From positions 248,001 to 312,000 of the forward strand of contig NZ_JADCJZ010000001.1 of NCBI RefSeq assembly GCF_014982725.1: DNA of 64,000 bases, in the 5' to 3' direction. Both the position numbers and the translations under genes were made by a program. This stretch comes from Thermophilibacter gallinarum. Lineage in GTDB: Bacteria > Actinomycetota > Coriobacteriia > Coriobacteriales > Atopobiaceae. The first letter of the stretch is position 1. Each line of letters begins with the position of its first letter. Shown in pieces: positions 8,637 through 17,853 of this stretch. Below the pieces are notes generated by a model, which saw only the letters and a list, made by a program, of their open reading frames with translations, had not been told where the DNA came from and did not search any database.

Positions 8637-8637
8637 C

Positions 8638-9753
8638 TCAGACGAGCCTGCTCCCGCGACGGCTCAGCGCCGTCCTGACCGAGAAGGCCAGACCGTTTGT
8701 GCGCATGCGGTACAGCCCCTCGCGCATGAGATAGGAGAGGTGGGCGATGCCGCCCCCGCGCGGCTCGTCGATGCCGCGCACCCGTGCGAAGAGGGCTCGG
8801 CCCGCGGATGAGATTCCCGGCTCGGAAAAGACCAGATCAGGGTCGAGTCTCCCCATCGACCGTTCCAGGAGCCCGCTCACGCCGGGGGTGTCCTCCCCGG
8901 CTCCCTCGAGCGTGATGAGGGCATAGTTCACGCCGCGCAGGGCGAGGGCAGAGAGCACGCGGCGGTCGGTGATCCCTGCGGACTTTGCGACATCCATCAT
9001 GTCGTTCCAACGCTCGAGCGGCGTGAGCGGAGCGCGTTCGGCAAGCGATTCCGCCTCACGGAGGTCTCGCTCCCGGTAGACGTAGACGCAGTCGTCGGTG
9101 TAGGCGATTCGCCCGGTGCGGAAGAGCGTCTCGGCGAGGAAGGGATTATCGGCCCAGCCGGCACCCGGGACCTCGGGGAAGCGGATGCCCTGCTCGACGA
9201 GGTATGCTCGCCGGTAGCAGCCCGCCCAGATCGCGGGATGGTGGCGCAGGAGCTCCACGCCGTCGCCGATCGAGAAGGGCTGCCGTTGCGGATTCACGCG
9301 CCCGCGGTAGGGACAGCTTACGCGAATCTCGTTGCCCCCCTCATCCGGGAACGTGCGCCAGTAGGCGCCGCGCACCACGTCCACTGCCGTACTGCCCCCC
9401 GCGGCGTCCGCACAGGCGAGCAGGTCCTCGTAGGCCGTCGGGGGAAGCGCGTCGTCCGGCTCCACGATTGCGACCCACGTGCCCCGTGCGGTGGCAATGC
9501 CTCGGTTGCACGAAGCCCCGTAGCCTTCGTTGGGCTTTTCAACCACGACGATGCGGTCGTCGTGCGCCGCATGCCCGCGGACGATCTCCGCCGAAGCATC
9601 GGTCGACCCGTCGTTTACGCAAATCACCTCGAGCTCGCGGTGCGTCTGTGCCTCAATGCTGGCCAGACACTCGTCGAGTGTTCCCTCCGCGTTGTAGATT
9701 GGGATGACTACGGACACCAGCTCATGGCTGACGGATGGGTTTATGGCGCTCAT
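8638..9753 (-). CDS. Glycosyltransferase family 2 protein
   Basis: A 371-aa GT2 enzyme of the classical WcaA/EpsJ type: VSVVIPIYNAEGTLDECLAS at the start, VICVNDGSTDAS for the nucleotide site, NEGYGASCNRGIATARG and the catalytic-metal region VAIVEPDDAL near residue 100. It is transcribed away from the GlfT-like gene at 9843, sharing a short promoter region with it (9754-9842). The absence of membrane helices suggests a cytoplasmic enzyme acting at the inner membrane face on a lipid-linked glycan. Confidence 0.88.
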   Translation of the reverse strand: MSAINPSVSHELVSVVIPIYNAEGTLDECLASIEAQTHRELEVICVNDGSTDASAEIVRGHAAHDDRIVVVEKPNEGYGASCNRGIATARGTWVAIVEPDDALPPTAYEDLLACADAAGGSTAVDVVRGAYWRTFPDEGGNEIRVSCPYRGRVNPQRQPFSIGDGVELLRHHPAIWAGCYRRAYLVEQGIRFPEVPGAGWADNPFLAETLFRTGRIAYTDDCVYVYRERDLREAESLAERAPLTPLERWNDMMDVAKSAGITDRRVLSALALRGVNYALITLEGAGEDTPGVSGLLERSMGRLDPDLVFSEPGISSAGRALFARVRGIDEPRGGGIAHLSYLMREGLYRMRTNGLAFSVRTALSRRGSRLV

Positions 9754-9790
9754 GACCCTCCCTGGGTCGGGGATCCCCTGTGACGTACCC

Positions 9791-9796
9791 TATAAT
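9791..9796 (+). promoter_or_regulatory. Possible -10 element (TATAAT) for the GlfT-like gene
   Basis: A perfect TATAAT in an otherwise GC-rich 89-nt divergent intergenic region, 47 nt before the ATG at 9843, whose ribosome site is GGGGGAGGGG. No recognisable -35 lies 17 nt upstream. Confidence 0.4.
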
Positions 9797-9842
9797 ACTA
9801 AGGACTGGATCGGAGCCCGGGCTGTAACGGGGGAGGGGAAGC

Positions 9843-10835
9843 ATGAGGCGGGCTGCAATCGTCATCGTCACCTACAAGCGACAAGAGCTTCTCGCCGGAC
9901 TCCTTGATTCTGTGCTTGGTCTCACCGTGGCGCCCTGGCGTGTGGTGGTGGTGGACAACGAGAACTCCGTGGAGACCGCCCGCATCGTGGCCGACTTCGC
10001 GAAGCGCTCTGACGTCCGCTGGGGTGTCGACGAGGACGACCCCGACGCAATGGGAGGCACCTCGCGCACCGCCTATATTGGCATGGAGACCAACACCGGC
10101 GGGTCAGGCGGTTTCTCCGAGGGTGTTCGACGCGCCTTTGACCTGGGCGCCGAGTGGTTCTGGGTCATGGATGACGATGTTGCCGTGGAGCCGGGTGGCC
10201 TGGAGACGCTTGCTCGCTGGAGCGGCGAGGCCGAGGCCGTCATGGGCCAGCGCCGCGACTTCGACGGCGGCCACTTCTTCTGGCAGCATCGCTTTTGGCC
10301 GCGACTCGCGATCTACAACCCGCTCTCGCGCGATTCGTGGCGCCCGGGGGAGCGCTACAAGCTCGCCAATGCGCTCTGCTTCGAAGGTGGGTTCTTCTCG
10401 CGCGGCGTTGTCGAGAAGATCGGTCTGCCCGACGCCCGCTTCTTCATCTACCTCGATGACGCGCTTTACGGTTACCTGGCGAGCAAGGTCACGCCCGTCT
10501 ACTACGTCCCCGACTATGTCCTTTCCCGCCGCCGCGAGGTGGCAAACCAGGCGGTGGGATCCATTCGTCAGCTCAACTCCACCTCCGACATGACCCGCTA
10601 CTACATCACACGTAACCGTGGCTACCTGGCCCGCTACTTCAGGCTTCATGGGGAGTACAGCCCGTTGGGTTTTGCTCTCGGCACGGCGCTAACCTTTGCC
10701 AAGGAGCTGATTAGAATCGCCGTGGTTGACCGCGCGCACCTGGTCTCGGGCATGCGTCGGCTCGTCGCCGGCCAGCGTGACGCACGCAGGATTCTGCACG
10801 ACACCAGCTGGAAGCCGATGCCTCCGCTCGAGTAG
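9843..10835 (+). CDS. Galactofuranosyl/rhamnosyltransferase-like GT2 protein
   Basis: A 330-aa GT2 glycosyltransferase of the GlfT/RfbN type. It starts with AAIVIVTYKRQELLAGLLDS. TNTGGSGGFSEGVRRAF is the glycine-rich block typical of galactofuranosyltransferases, WFWVMDDDVAVEPG holds the DDD metal motif, and FIYLDDALYGY is the second acidic site. The C-terminal ~60 residues are basic and partly amphipathic, as in membrane-associated relatives. With the two neighbouring GT2 genes it probably builds a cell-wall polysaccharide, an inference from context. Confidence 0.78.
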   Translation: MRRAAIVIVTYKRQELLAGLLDSVLGLTVAPWRVVVVDNENSVETARIVADFAKRSDVRWGVDEDDPDAMGGTSRTAYIGMETNTGGSGGFSEGVRRAFDLGAEWFWVMDDDVAVEPGGLETLARWSGEAEAVMGQRRDFDGGHFFWQHRFWPRLAIYNPLSRDSWRPGERYKLANALCFEGGFFSRGVVEKIGLPDARFFIYLDDALYGYLASKVTPVYYVPDYVLSRRREVANQAVGSIRQLNSTSDMTRYYITRNRGYLARYFRLHGEYSPLGFALGTALTFAKELIRIAVVDRAHLVSGMRRLVAGQRDARRILHDTSWKPMPPLE

Positions 10836-10882
10836 CGCGGACGTACAATGATAAGCCGTGACACGAGGAGAGGACGGACCGC

Positions 10883-12157
10883 GTGGCCGAGAAGAGAGAT
10901 TTTCTCGATGAGCTCATAGACCTCCAGAGCGATTGGCGCTCCCTCAAGGAGATGCCCAACCAGATGGTGGGCTCCCTCATGGACGAGGAGGGCGAGCGCA
11001 AGGTCTTCAACCCCGCCGACTACAAGGAGAAGCCCTTCGCCAACTCGGGCCGCTGCCTGCGCGTCTCCTCCGGGCGCACGGACGTGTGCTCGCGCTGTCT
11101 CGACGTGTGTCCCACGCACGCGATCACGATCCACGAGAAGACCGTCGCGGTCACGGAGGACTGCCGCAAGTGCGGCCTGTGCGCCGCCGTCTGCCCGACC
11201 GACACGTTCTCCACCCGCCGGCACATGCCGCGCCAGGTCTACGACCAGATCGCCCGCGTGGCCTCCTCCTACGAGCAGTGCTACGTGACGTGCACGCGCG
11301 CCCTCAAGCGACTGCCCAAGGGCAACGAGGTGGTTCTCGCCTGCGTGGGGGCCGTCTCGCGCGACCTCTGGTTCTCCCTGCTCGCGGACTATGACAACAT
11401 CAGCGTCTACCTGCCCGTGGGCATCTGCGACCGCTGTCGTACGACCACGGGCGAGCAGACCTACGTCGACGCCATTGCCACGGCGGAGGAGTGGGCCGAC
11501 GCCGCGCTCGGCCTCGAGGTCGACGAGTCGGAGATGACCCACGAGTACACGCGCGCCTACAAGCGCAGCCAGTTCGTGAGCGGGGCCGTGACCTCGGTCG
11601 AGCGCCTGGTCACGCGCACCAACCCGGCGCTCGCCGGCGCCAAGGCGGTGGCGCAGAAGATCTCCGACCACTCGCAGCGCCTGAACCGACTCCAGAAGGA
11701 GCTGGAGAACGCCGTGGGCTCCAAGTCCTCCAACAACCACCCGCGCCTCCTGACGCAGGGGCGCAAGCTCATGATGGGCGCGCTCCAGCACGACGAGGGC
11801 CTGGCGGAGTTCGTGAAGCTCGAGGTCCCCGTGTGCGACCACTCCCTCTGCACGATGTGCGGCGACTGCGCCAAGACCTGCTCGCTCCACGCCATCGACC
11901 TCGACCGCGACGGTCAGGTGAGCGTGCAGAGCGCCTACTGCGTGAGCTGCGGGGCCTGCGTGACGGCCTGCGAGGACGGGGCGCTCTCCATGGGGCCCAT
12001 GGACACGAGCGAGCTCGTGGTCCCGGACAAGGTCGCCGAGGAGGTCGCCCGAAAGAAGGCCGCCGCCAAGGCCAAGGCGGGCGAGTACGTGGAGAAGGGC
12101 AAGAAGCAGCTGAACCGCATGGCCGACGCCCTGGAGAAGCTGGACGACCAGGGGTGA
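10883..12157 (+). CDS. Four-cluster-type ferredoxin protein with two 4Fe-4S domain pairs
   Basis: A 424-aa iron-sulfur protein. The first ferredoxin pair lies near residues 68-115 (CSRCLDVCP and CRKCGLCAAVCP), the second near 318-370 (CTMCGDCAKTC and CVSCGACVTAC). Between them is a ~200-residue region with further Cys (CDRCRTTTGEQ) and no recognised motif. The C-terminal 60 residues form a charged, Lys/Ala-rich helix. It probably moves electrons between unidentified partners in the cytoplasm. The start is GTG with AGGAGAGG upstream. It is followed 41 nt later by ychF. Confidence 0.72.
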   Translation: MAEKRDFLDELIDLQSDWRSLKEMPNQMVGSLMDEEGERKVFNPADYKEKPFANSGRCLRVSSGRTDVCSRCLDVCPTHAITIHEKTVAVTEDCRKCGLCAAVCPTDTFSTRRHMPRQVYDQIARVASSYEQCYVTCTRALKRLPKGNEVVLACVGAVSRDLWFSLLADYDNISVYLPVGICDRCRTTTGEQTYVDAIATAEEWADAALGLEVDESEMTHEYTRAYKRSQFVSGAVTSVERLVTRTNPALAGAKAVAQKISDHSQRLNRLQKELENAVGSKSSNNHPRLLTQGRKLMMGALQHDEGLAEFVKLEVPVCDHSLCTMCGDCAKTCSLHAIDLDRDGQVSVQSAYCVSCGACVTACEDGALSMGPMDTSELVVPDKVAEEVARKKAAAKAKAGEYVEKGKKQLNRMADALEKLDDQG

Positions 12158-12198
12158 CGGGGCGCCTGCCGTCACTCGTCTGAGGTAAGGAGAAGAAC

Positions 12199-13275
12199 GT
12201 GTCGCTTTCCATCGGCATCGTGGGTCTGCCCAACGTGGGCAAGTCGACCCTTTTCACCGCGCTCACCAAGAAGGGCGGCCTCGCGGCCAACTACCCCTTC
12301 GCGACCATCGACCCCAACGTGGGCATCGTGGACGTGCCCGACGAGCGCCTCGGCAGGCTCGCCGAGATCGTGAACCCCGGGCGCATCGTGCCCGCGACGG
12401 TGGAGTTCGTCGACATCGCCGGCCTGGTGAAGGGCGCCAACGAGGGCGAGGGCCTGGGCAACCAGTTCCTGGCCAACATCCGCGAGACCGACGCCATCTG
12501 CGAGGTCGTCCGCTACTTCTCCGACCCCAACGTCATGCGCGAGGTCGGTCGCGTGGGCGAGTTCGTTGACCCCGCGGGCGACGCGGACACCATCATGACC
12601 GAGCTCATCCTCGCGGACATCCAGAGTCTGGAGAAGCAGCTCCCGCGCCTGGAGAAGGACGCCAAGCGCGACAAGGAGCTCGCCGCCAAGGCCGACGTGG
12701 CGCGCCGCCTGCTCGACTGGCTGAACGAGGGCAACCGCGCCGCGACGATGGAAATGACCGACGAGGAGCGCGCCGAGACCAAGGGTCTCTTCCTCCTCAC
12801 CATGAAGCCGATCCTCTACGTGGCTAACGTCGACGAGGACCAGCTGGGCGAGGAGCTCGCTCCCATCGACGGCGTGACGCCGATTCCCATCTGCGCCAAG
12901 GTGGAGGCCGAGCTCTCCGAGCTCGAGCCCGAGGAGGCGGCCGAGTATCTGGCCGACCTGGGCCTCGAGAAGAGCGGCCTGGAGACGCTCGCACAGGCGG
13001 CGTACCGCCTGCTGGGCCTCCAGAGCTACTTCACGGCCGGCGAGATGGAGGTCAAGGCCTGGACCGTGCGCGTGGGCGCCAAGGCCCCCGAGGCGGCGGG
13101 CGTGATCCACTCGGACTTCGAGCGCGGCTTCATCAAGGCCGAGGTCGCCAGCTACGAGGACTACGTCGCGCTCGGCGGCGAGGCAGGCTGCAAGAACGCC
13201 GGCAAGCTCCGCATCGAGGGCAAGGACTACGTCGTCCAGGACGGCGATATCATGCACTTCCGCTTCAACGTGTAG
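12199..13275 (+). CDS. ychF: Redox-regulated ATPase/GTPase YchF (OLA1 family)
   Basis: YchF (358 aa), an ATP-preferring member of the Obg-type P-loop GTPases that binds ribosomes and is linked to stress responses. G1 is [10 protein letters not shown]3 is [10 protein letters not shown], then [20 protein letters not shown], the coiled coil at about 125-200, and the C-terminal TGS-like domain ([35 protein letters not shown], given in part). Length and motifs match the family. The start is GTG with AAGGAGAAG upstream. It appears monocistronic or coupled to the upstream ferredoxin gene. Confidence 0.95.
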   Translation: MSLSIGIVGLPNVGKSTLFTALTKKGGLAANYPFATIDPNVGIVDVPDERLGRLAEIVNPGRIVPATVEFVDIAGLVKGANEGEGLGNQFLANIRETDAICEVVRYFSDPNVMREVGRVGEFVDPAGDADTIMTELILADIQSLEKQLPRLEKDAKRDKELAAKADVARRLLDWLNEGNRAATMEMTDEERAETKGLFLLTMKPILYVANVDEDQLGEELAPIDGVTPIPICAKVEAELSELEPEEAAEYLADLGLEKSGLETLAQAAYRLLGLQSYFTAGEMEVKAWTVRVGAKAPEAAGVIHSDFERGFIKAEVASYEDYVALGGEAGCKNAGKLRIEGKDYVVQDGDIMHFRFNV

Positions 13276-13301
13276 GGCTGGGAGCGCGGGGGCGCCGCTC
13301 G

Positions 13302-13361
13302 CAGGCCCTGGGCTGGCTCACGCCCGACGAGCACCGCGAGGCGCTGGGCTACGGCGTTTAG
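13302..13361 (+). pseudogene. Remnant of an IS3-type transposase C-terminus
   Basis: An open frame of 19 codons plus stop encoding [19 protein letters not shown]. The spacing of LGWLTP, EHRE and the terminal LGY matches the last residues of IS3-family OrfB transposases (typically ...GLGWLTPxEYR...LG). No upstream part of the transposase remains; the sequence between ychF and this tail has no other coding match. No terminal repeat was found. The next ~115 nt hold a short tandem CCGCAGTCCC at 13379-13399 and nothing else recognised. Confidence 0.5.
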
Positions 13362-13478
13362 GATGTACGAGAAAACGTCCGCAGTCCCCCGCAGTCCCGG
13401 AACGCGGTGGAGACTACACTTACCTCGAATTCCTAAGCAAGCTGCGACGCCCGGCGTGTCTCCCCTGCTCCCGTCGCG

Positions 13479-14993
13479 CTACTCCGCCTGGTCGGTGCCC
13501 AGCACCACGACGACGTCGTAGTCCGTGGAGTACCCCTCGGTGTTCTCCGCGACGTTGCCCTCGCTGATGCCGAGCGTCTGTGCCACGCCGAGCGCCGCGG
13601 AGCGGGAGCCACCGTTGTAGTAGACCCACGAGGCGGTGTGGTCCATGGACTCGTCGCTGTCGGCGTAGGGGGAGAAGCCCGCGCCCTCGAGCTCGGTGGA
13701 CTTGCTCGCCGCGAGGCCGCTCACCTCGGTGCCGTTGAGGACGAGCACCCTGCCGGAGAAGGTCGGCTTGTCGGTGGAGTTCGCGGCGTCGTCCTCGGCC
13801 TGGGACGAGGAGCTGACGCCGATGGAGCCGGCGACGCCCGCGGTGAGGTCCTGGCTCTCGTCCTCGTACGGGGGCAGGCCGGCGTCGACGCGCTCCATCA
13901 TCTCCATCCAGGAGGACTCGATGGGGATCTCGTACCAGAGGTCGTTGATGTACTGGGAGTCGGTGGGCGTCTGGCCGGAGTAGAAGCCGCTGTCCACGTC
14001 GAAGTCCTGGAACTGCATCGCGAGGCTCACGATGTCGGTGACGCTCAGGGGGTAGACCGTGACGCTCTCGGCGAGCGTGGAGACGGTATTGGCCATGGTG
14101 ACCGGGTCGAGCTTCAGGATCTTCTTCACGATGGCGCCGATGATCATGCGCTGGTTGGCGGCGCGGTAGAAGTCGCCGCCGCCGTAGGCGTCATAGGCGT
14201 GACGCGAGCGCGCGAGCGCGAGGGCGGTCTCGCCGTCGAGGTGGTGCTCGCCCGCCTCGAGGTTGATGTGGGCGTAGCGCTCGTCAACGACGTCGACCGG
14301 GAGGGTGACGTCGATGCCGCCGATGGTGTCGACGATGGAGATGAGCTGCTCGAAGTCGATCTCGGCGTAGGCGGAGATCTCCACGCCGGCAAAGTCCTCG
14401 ACGACCTCCATCATGTAGGCGCCCTGGCCGATCGAGTAGGCGTCGTTGATCTTGCGCTCACCGTTGACGCCCATGTCGACCATGGTGTCACGCGGGATGG
14501 AGATGAGCGTGACCTTCTGCGCCGGCGCGTCGACGCGGGCGAGGATGATCGTGTCGGAGCGGAAGTTGGAGGCGTCGGAGCCCCAGGACTCGGCGCGCCC
14601 CTCGCTCTTGTCGACGCCCAGGAGCAGCATGTAGAAGGGGTCCTGCGGCTTAACAGGCTCGGTGAGCTGCGCCTTGAGCTCGTCGGGGACGTTCTGGCTG
14701 AGGGCGCCGTTGATGCGGATTATGTAGGCGGCAGCGGCGACGCCCACGCCGACGAAGGCGACGAGGAGCGTGACGAGAAGGACGCGCAGCACGCGCCCGC
14801 GACGCTTCTTCCTGCGACGGGTGGTGTAGGACCCGATGCCCTCCGCGCGGCTGGCTGCGTGGCGCGGGGAAGAAGAGGAGGAGCGACGGCTCGTGCTGGG
14901 AGCCTGCGAGGACATTCCGGCGCCGTGTCGGCTCTGCGAGAGTCGGACCTGCTCGGCGCTTGTCATGCGACGATGGGTCTTTCTTTCGGCCAA
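13479..14993 (-). CDS. LytR-CpsA-Psr family protein (cell-wall glycopolymer ligase)
   Basis: A 504-aa protein: ~65-residue Ser/Arg-rich cytosolic N-terminus, one membrane segment (~68-90), an LCP catalytic domain (~118-290) and a C-terminal LytR_C domain (~405-500). LCP hallmarks are MLLLGVDKSEG, NFRSDTIILARVD, VTLISIPRDTMVDM, KINDAYSIGQG, INLEAGEHHLDGETALALARSRH. LCP enzymes transfer lipid-linked polysaccharides or teichoic acids to peptidoglycan outside the membrane. The start used is TTG after GGGAGG; an ATG at codon 10 (MTSAEQ) is an alternative. Divergent from guaA. It may ligate the glycan made by the GT2 genes upstream. Confidence 0.9.
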   Translation of the reverse strand: MAERKTHRRMTSAEQVRLSQSRHGAGMSSQAPSTSRRSSSSSPRHAASRAEGIGSYTTRRRKKRRGRVLRVLLVTLLVAFVGVGVAAAAYIIRINGALSQNVPDELKAQLTEPVKPQDPFYMLLLGVDKSEGRAESWGSDASNFRSDTIILARVDAPAQKVTLISIPRDTMVDMGVNGERKINDAYSIGQGAYMMEVVEDFAGVEISAYAEIDFEQLISIVDTIGGIDVTLPVDVVDERYAHINLEAGEHHLDGETALALARSRHAYDAYGGGDFYRAANQRMIIGAIVKKILKLDPVTMANTVSTLAESVTVYPLSVTDIVSLAMQFQDFDVDSGFYSGQTPTDSQYINDLWYEIPIESSWMEMMERVDAGLPPYEDESQDLTAGVAGSIGVSSSSQAEDDAANSTDKPTFSGRVLVLNGTEVSGLAASKSTELEGAGFSPYADSDESMDHTASWVYYNGGSRSAALGVAQTLGISEGNVAENTEGYSTDYDVVVVLGTDQAE

Positions 14994-15163
14994 GGGGCCT
15001 CCCTAATGCCTTTCGGGGCAATGCCCCGTCAGAAGGACGGTCGGACCTGTCAATGATAGGCAAGCGAGATGTTGCCTGAGTGTAAGTACCCAAAAATCGC
15101 GCTATTCTCTATAAACTGTCACTGTTTGATGATGATCGGCACCAACAAAGGGAGAAGACACCT

Positions 15164-16753
15164 ATGAGCGAGGCTACGCCCAGGCAGTTCGTGGCGGTTC
15201 TGGACTTCGGCGCCCAGTACGGGCAGCTGATCGCGCGTCGCGTGCGCGACCTGCACGTCTATTCGGAGATCGTGCCGTGCGACATCCCCGCGGACGAGCT
15301 CGCCGCCATGGGCCCCTCCGCGCTGATCCTCTCCGGCGGCCCGGCGAGCGTGTACGCCGAGGACGCGCCGACCGTTGATTCCGCGATCTTCGAGCTCGGC
15401 CTGCCGGTGCTGGGCTTCTGCTACGGCCACCAGACCATGGCCGTGGCGCTGGGCGGCGAGGTCGCGCACTCCGAGGTGGGCGAGTACGGCCCGGCGACCA
15501 TCGTGCGCGACGGCGAGTCCGCGCTGTTCGCGGGCACGCCCGAGGAGCAGACCGTGTGGATGAGCCACCGTGACGCCGTGAGCCGCGTGCCCGAGGGCTT
15601 CGTCGTCACGTCGCACACGGACGTGTGCCCGGTGGCGTCCATGGAGTGCGCCGAGCGCAAGCTCTTCTCGACCCAGTTCCACCCGGAGGTGCGCCACACC
15701 GAGCACGGCCGCACGCTGCTGGAGAACTTCCTCTTTGGCGTCTGCGGGCTCGAGGCCACGTGGACCATGGACAACATCATCGACGAGAAGGTCGCGGAGA
15801 TCCGCGCGCTGGTGGGGGACCGCAAGGTGATCCTGGGCCTCTCCGGCGGCGTGGACTCCTCCGTGGTGGCCGCGCTCGTGCACCGTGCGATCGGCGACCA
15901 GCTGACCTGCGTCTTCGTGAACCACGGGATGCTCCGCAAGGGCGAGCCCGAGATGGTCGAGGAGGTCTTCCGCGACCAGTTCCAGGTGCCGCTCGTGCAC
16001 GTGCACGCCGAGCAGCGCTACGAGCGCCTGCTCGCTGGCGTGACCGAGCCGGAGGAGAAGCGCCGTCGCATCGGCTCCGAGTTCTGGAAGGTCTTCTTCG
16101 ACGAGGCCCAGCGCATCGGCGGCGTGGAGATGCTCGCGCAGGGCACCATCTACCCCGACATCATCGAGTCCGGCGCGCGCAAGACCGGCGGCAAGGCCTC
16201 CACGATCAAGAGCCACCACAACCTGATCCCGTTCCCCGAGGGCGTGCACTTCGACCTCATCGAGCCGCTCGACCACTTCTTCAAGGACGAGGTGCGCGAG
16301 CTGGGCGTGGCGCTCGGCCTGCCGGACCGCATGGTCTACCGTCAGCCGTTCCCGGGCCCGGGCCTGGCGATCCGCATCATCGGCGAGGTGACCTCCGAGA
16401 AGCTCGAGGTCCTCAAGAGCGCCGACGCCATCGTGCGCGAGGAGCTCGACGCCTACAACGAGCGCCTCTTCGAGGAGACCGGGGAGCGCAACTCCGAGCA
16501 CAGCTGCTGGCAGTACTTTGCCGTCCTGCCCGACATCCGCTCCGTGGGCGTCATGGGCGACGAGCGCACCTACGCGCGCCCGGTGATTGTGCGCGCGGTG
16601 GAGTCGAGCGACGCGATGACCGCGGACTGGGCGAAGCTGCCCTACGACGTGCTGGGCAAGATCTCCAGCCGCATCGTGGCCGAGGTCCCCGGCGTGAACC
16701 GCGTGGTGTACGACGTCACGCCCAAGCCTCCCGCCACGATCGAGTGGGAATAG
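15164..16753 (+). CDS. guaA: GMP synthase (glutamine-hydrolysing)
   Basis: Full-length GuaA (529 aa), converting XMP, ATP and glutamine to GMP. The N-terminal class I glutaminase has the catalytic Cys86 (VLGFCYGHQ) and the His173/Glu175 pair (FHPEV). The ATP-pyrophosphatase domain has GLSGGVDSS at 225-233. The C-terminal dimerisation domain contains QPFPGPGLAIRIIGE and ends TPKPPATIEWE. The ATG follows GGGAGAAG. It is divergent from the LCP gene, with about 170 nt between them and no clear riboswitch. The genome has a second, glutaminase-less GuaA at 29205, so the two need separate names. Confidence 0.96.
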   Translation: MSEATPRQFVAVLDFGAQYGQLIARRVRDLHVYSEIVPCDIPADELAAMGPSALILSGGPASVYAEDAPTVDSAIFELGLPVLGFCYGHQTMAVALGGEVAHSEVGEYGPATIVRDGESALFAGTPEEQTVWMSHRDAVSRVPEGFVVTSHTDVCPVASMECAERKLFSTQFHPEVRHTEHGRTLLENFLFGVCGLEATWTMDNIIDEKVAEIRALVGDRKVILGLSGGVDSSVVAALVHRAIGDQLTCVFVNHGMLRKGEPEMVEEVFRDQFQVPLVHVHAEQRYERLLAGVTEPEEKRRRIGSEFWKVFFDEAQRIGGVEMLAQGTIYPDIIESGARKTGGKASTIKSHHNLIPFPEGVHFDLIEPLDHFFKDEVRELGVALGLPDRMVYRQPFPGPGLAIRIIGEVTSEKLEVLKSADAIVREELDAYNERLFEETGERNSEHSCWQYFAVLPDIRSVGVMGDERTYARPVIVRAVESSDAMTADWAKLPYDVLGKISSRIVAEVPGVNRVVYDVTPKPPATIEWE

Positions 16754-16787
16754 AACAGACGTTCGATAAAATAATATAGTATCAGAT

Positions 16788-16821
16788 AGCGGGCACGGTT
16801 TCAATCGAATCCGTGCCCGCT
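16788..16821 (+). terminator. Hairpin terminator after guaA
   Basis: An 11-bp stem, AGCGGGCACGG (16788-16798) with CCGTGCCCGCT (16811-16821), loop of 12 nt, followed by GCTGTATGTGTGT, so the T tract is weak. It lies 35 nt after the guaA stop in an AT-rich stretch. It marks the left edge of the lower-GC methyltransferase cassette. Confidence 0.55.
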
Positions 16822-16907
16822 GCTGTATGTGTGTCCTAGCACGCCCAATATGCGCCGTAAAAGCCGTCTTCTTCAACGTCAAAGTGAATGCGTTTCATTT
16901 TTGCCTC

Positions 16908-17738
16908 TCAAAATCTTATTTTCACGATTTGCATTTTCATCCCGTTGTCACCGACCCTTGCGAGAAACCGGAAAAAGCCGCTGACAGAAGGGTCTCTCAA
17001 ATCGTTGTAACCCAGCATATAGCCGCGACTTGTGACCTGCAGACGGCTGTTCCACGTGCCGATTTCCTTGGCGGCATCCGAAACCGCAAAATATGCCCCC
17101 ACATCCTTGATTTTTGCAGTCTTAAGCCATGTTTTTGCGATCATCTTTACTGCCGTCCGATTGGCAGCATCAAAGACCAGCACACCGCCGGGGAAAGCGT
17201 CTGCCATCCCCCGCACCAGTTCCCGGACCTGCTGGGTCAGAAAGTAATAGAACACCCCGGAGGCAAAGAACACCGCCCCGCCGGAGGCATCGATTTTGCT
17301 AAACCATGCGGTGTCTTTCAGGTCGCAGGGGATATTTTGTTCTCGATTCCCGGCGGGCAGTAGCTGCTGCCGCAAGGCAATCACATCCGGGAAGTCCAGA
17401 TTGTAGATCTTGCATCTACCGTTGTCGCAGGTTCTGCCGGTGTTGTCCAGCCCACAGCCCAGATTGACCACCGCCGCATTGGGGTGGCCTTTCAGGTAAT
17501 CCCGCACCTCGAAAGCAAGATCACTCTGCCGCATGGCCACCTCCAGCGCACCAAAGCGCTGCATCAGGCTGCGGGAGTTTTTCTCTGCCTCTGAAAAGTC
17601 GTAGTCGATCTGGTCGAGCAGGCGAACCGCTGCTTCATCCCTGTAAAGGTTCGGGTACAGCTCCGTACACAGCTTCCGGGAATACAGCGGGAGGATCAGC
17701 GTCTCCTGCACGGTGTTTTTCTCAATTATGCATTTCAT
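16908..17738 (-). CDS. Class I SAM-dependent methyltransferase, LCM/TcmP-like
   Basis: A 276-aa methyltransferase of the leucine-carboxyl-methyltransferase-like group. Features are SAM motif I AVVNLGCGLDNTGR (about residues 89-102), then NLDFPDVIALRQQLLP (the acidic D-x-P-x-V post-motif typical of this group) and GVFYYFLTQQVRELV. Relatives act as O-methyltransferases on small molecules; the substrate here is unknown. It is the last gene of a three-methyltransferase cassette on the minus strand, 115 nt after the preceding gene. Base composition is visibly lower in GC than the flanks, with Phe/Lys/Ile AT-ending codons common, so acquisition by transfer is likely. Confidence 0.72.
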   Translation of the reverse strand: MKCIIEKNTVQETLILPLYSRKLCTELYPNLYRDEAAVRLLDQIDYDFSEAEKNSRSLMQRFGALEVAMRQSDLAFEVRDYLKGHPNAAVVNLGCGLDNTGRTCDNGRCKIYNLDFPDVIALRQQLLPAGNREQNIPCDLKDTAWFSKIDASGGAVFFASGVFYYFLTQQVRELVRGMADAFPGGVLVFDAANRTAVKMIAKTWLKTAKIKDVGAYFAVSDAAKEIGTWNSRLQVTSRGYMLGYNDLRDPSVSGFFRFLARVGDNGMKMQIVKIRF

Positions 17739-17853
17739 AGGTTTCTTCCTCAGTGAATAAAAACTGTCATGATTGCCGCCGGCACAGCCGCTATGGCCGT
17801 CATGCCTAACGTCATGTGCAGGATGGATGCGAAAATGCCCGTGCTTGATGCCC

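Noticed and set aside
13302-13361. A complete IS element at the transposase remnant
   Set aside because: Only the last 19 codons are recognisable and no terminal inverted repeats or target duplication were found.
14994-15163. Purine riboswitch before guaA
   Set aside because: No purine aptamer pattern with paired loops was visible; the leader is short.
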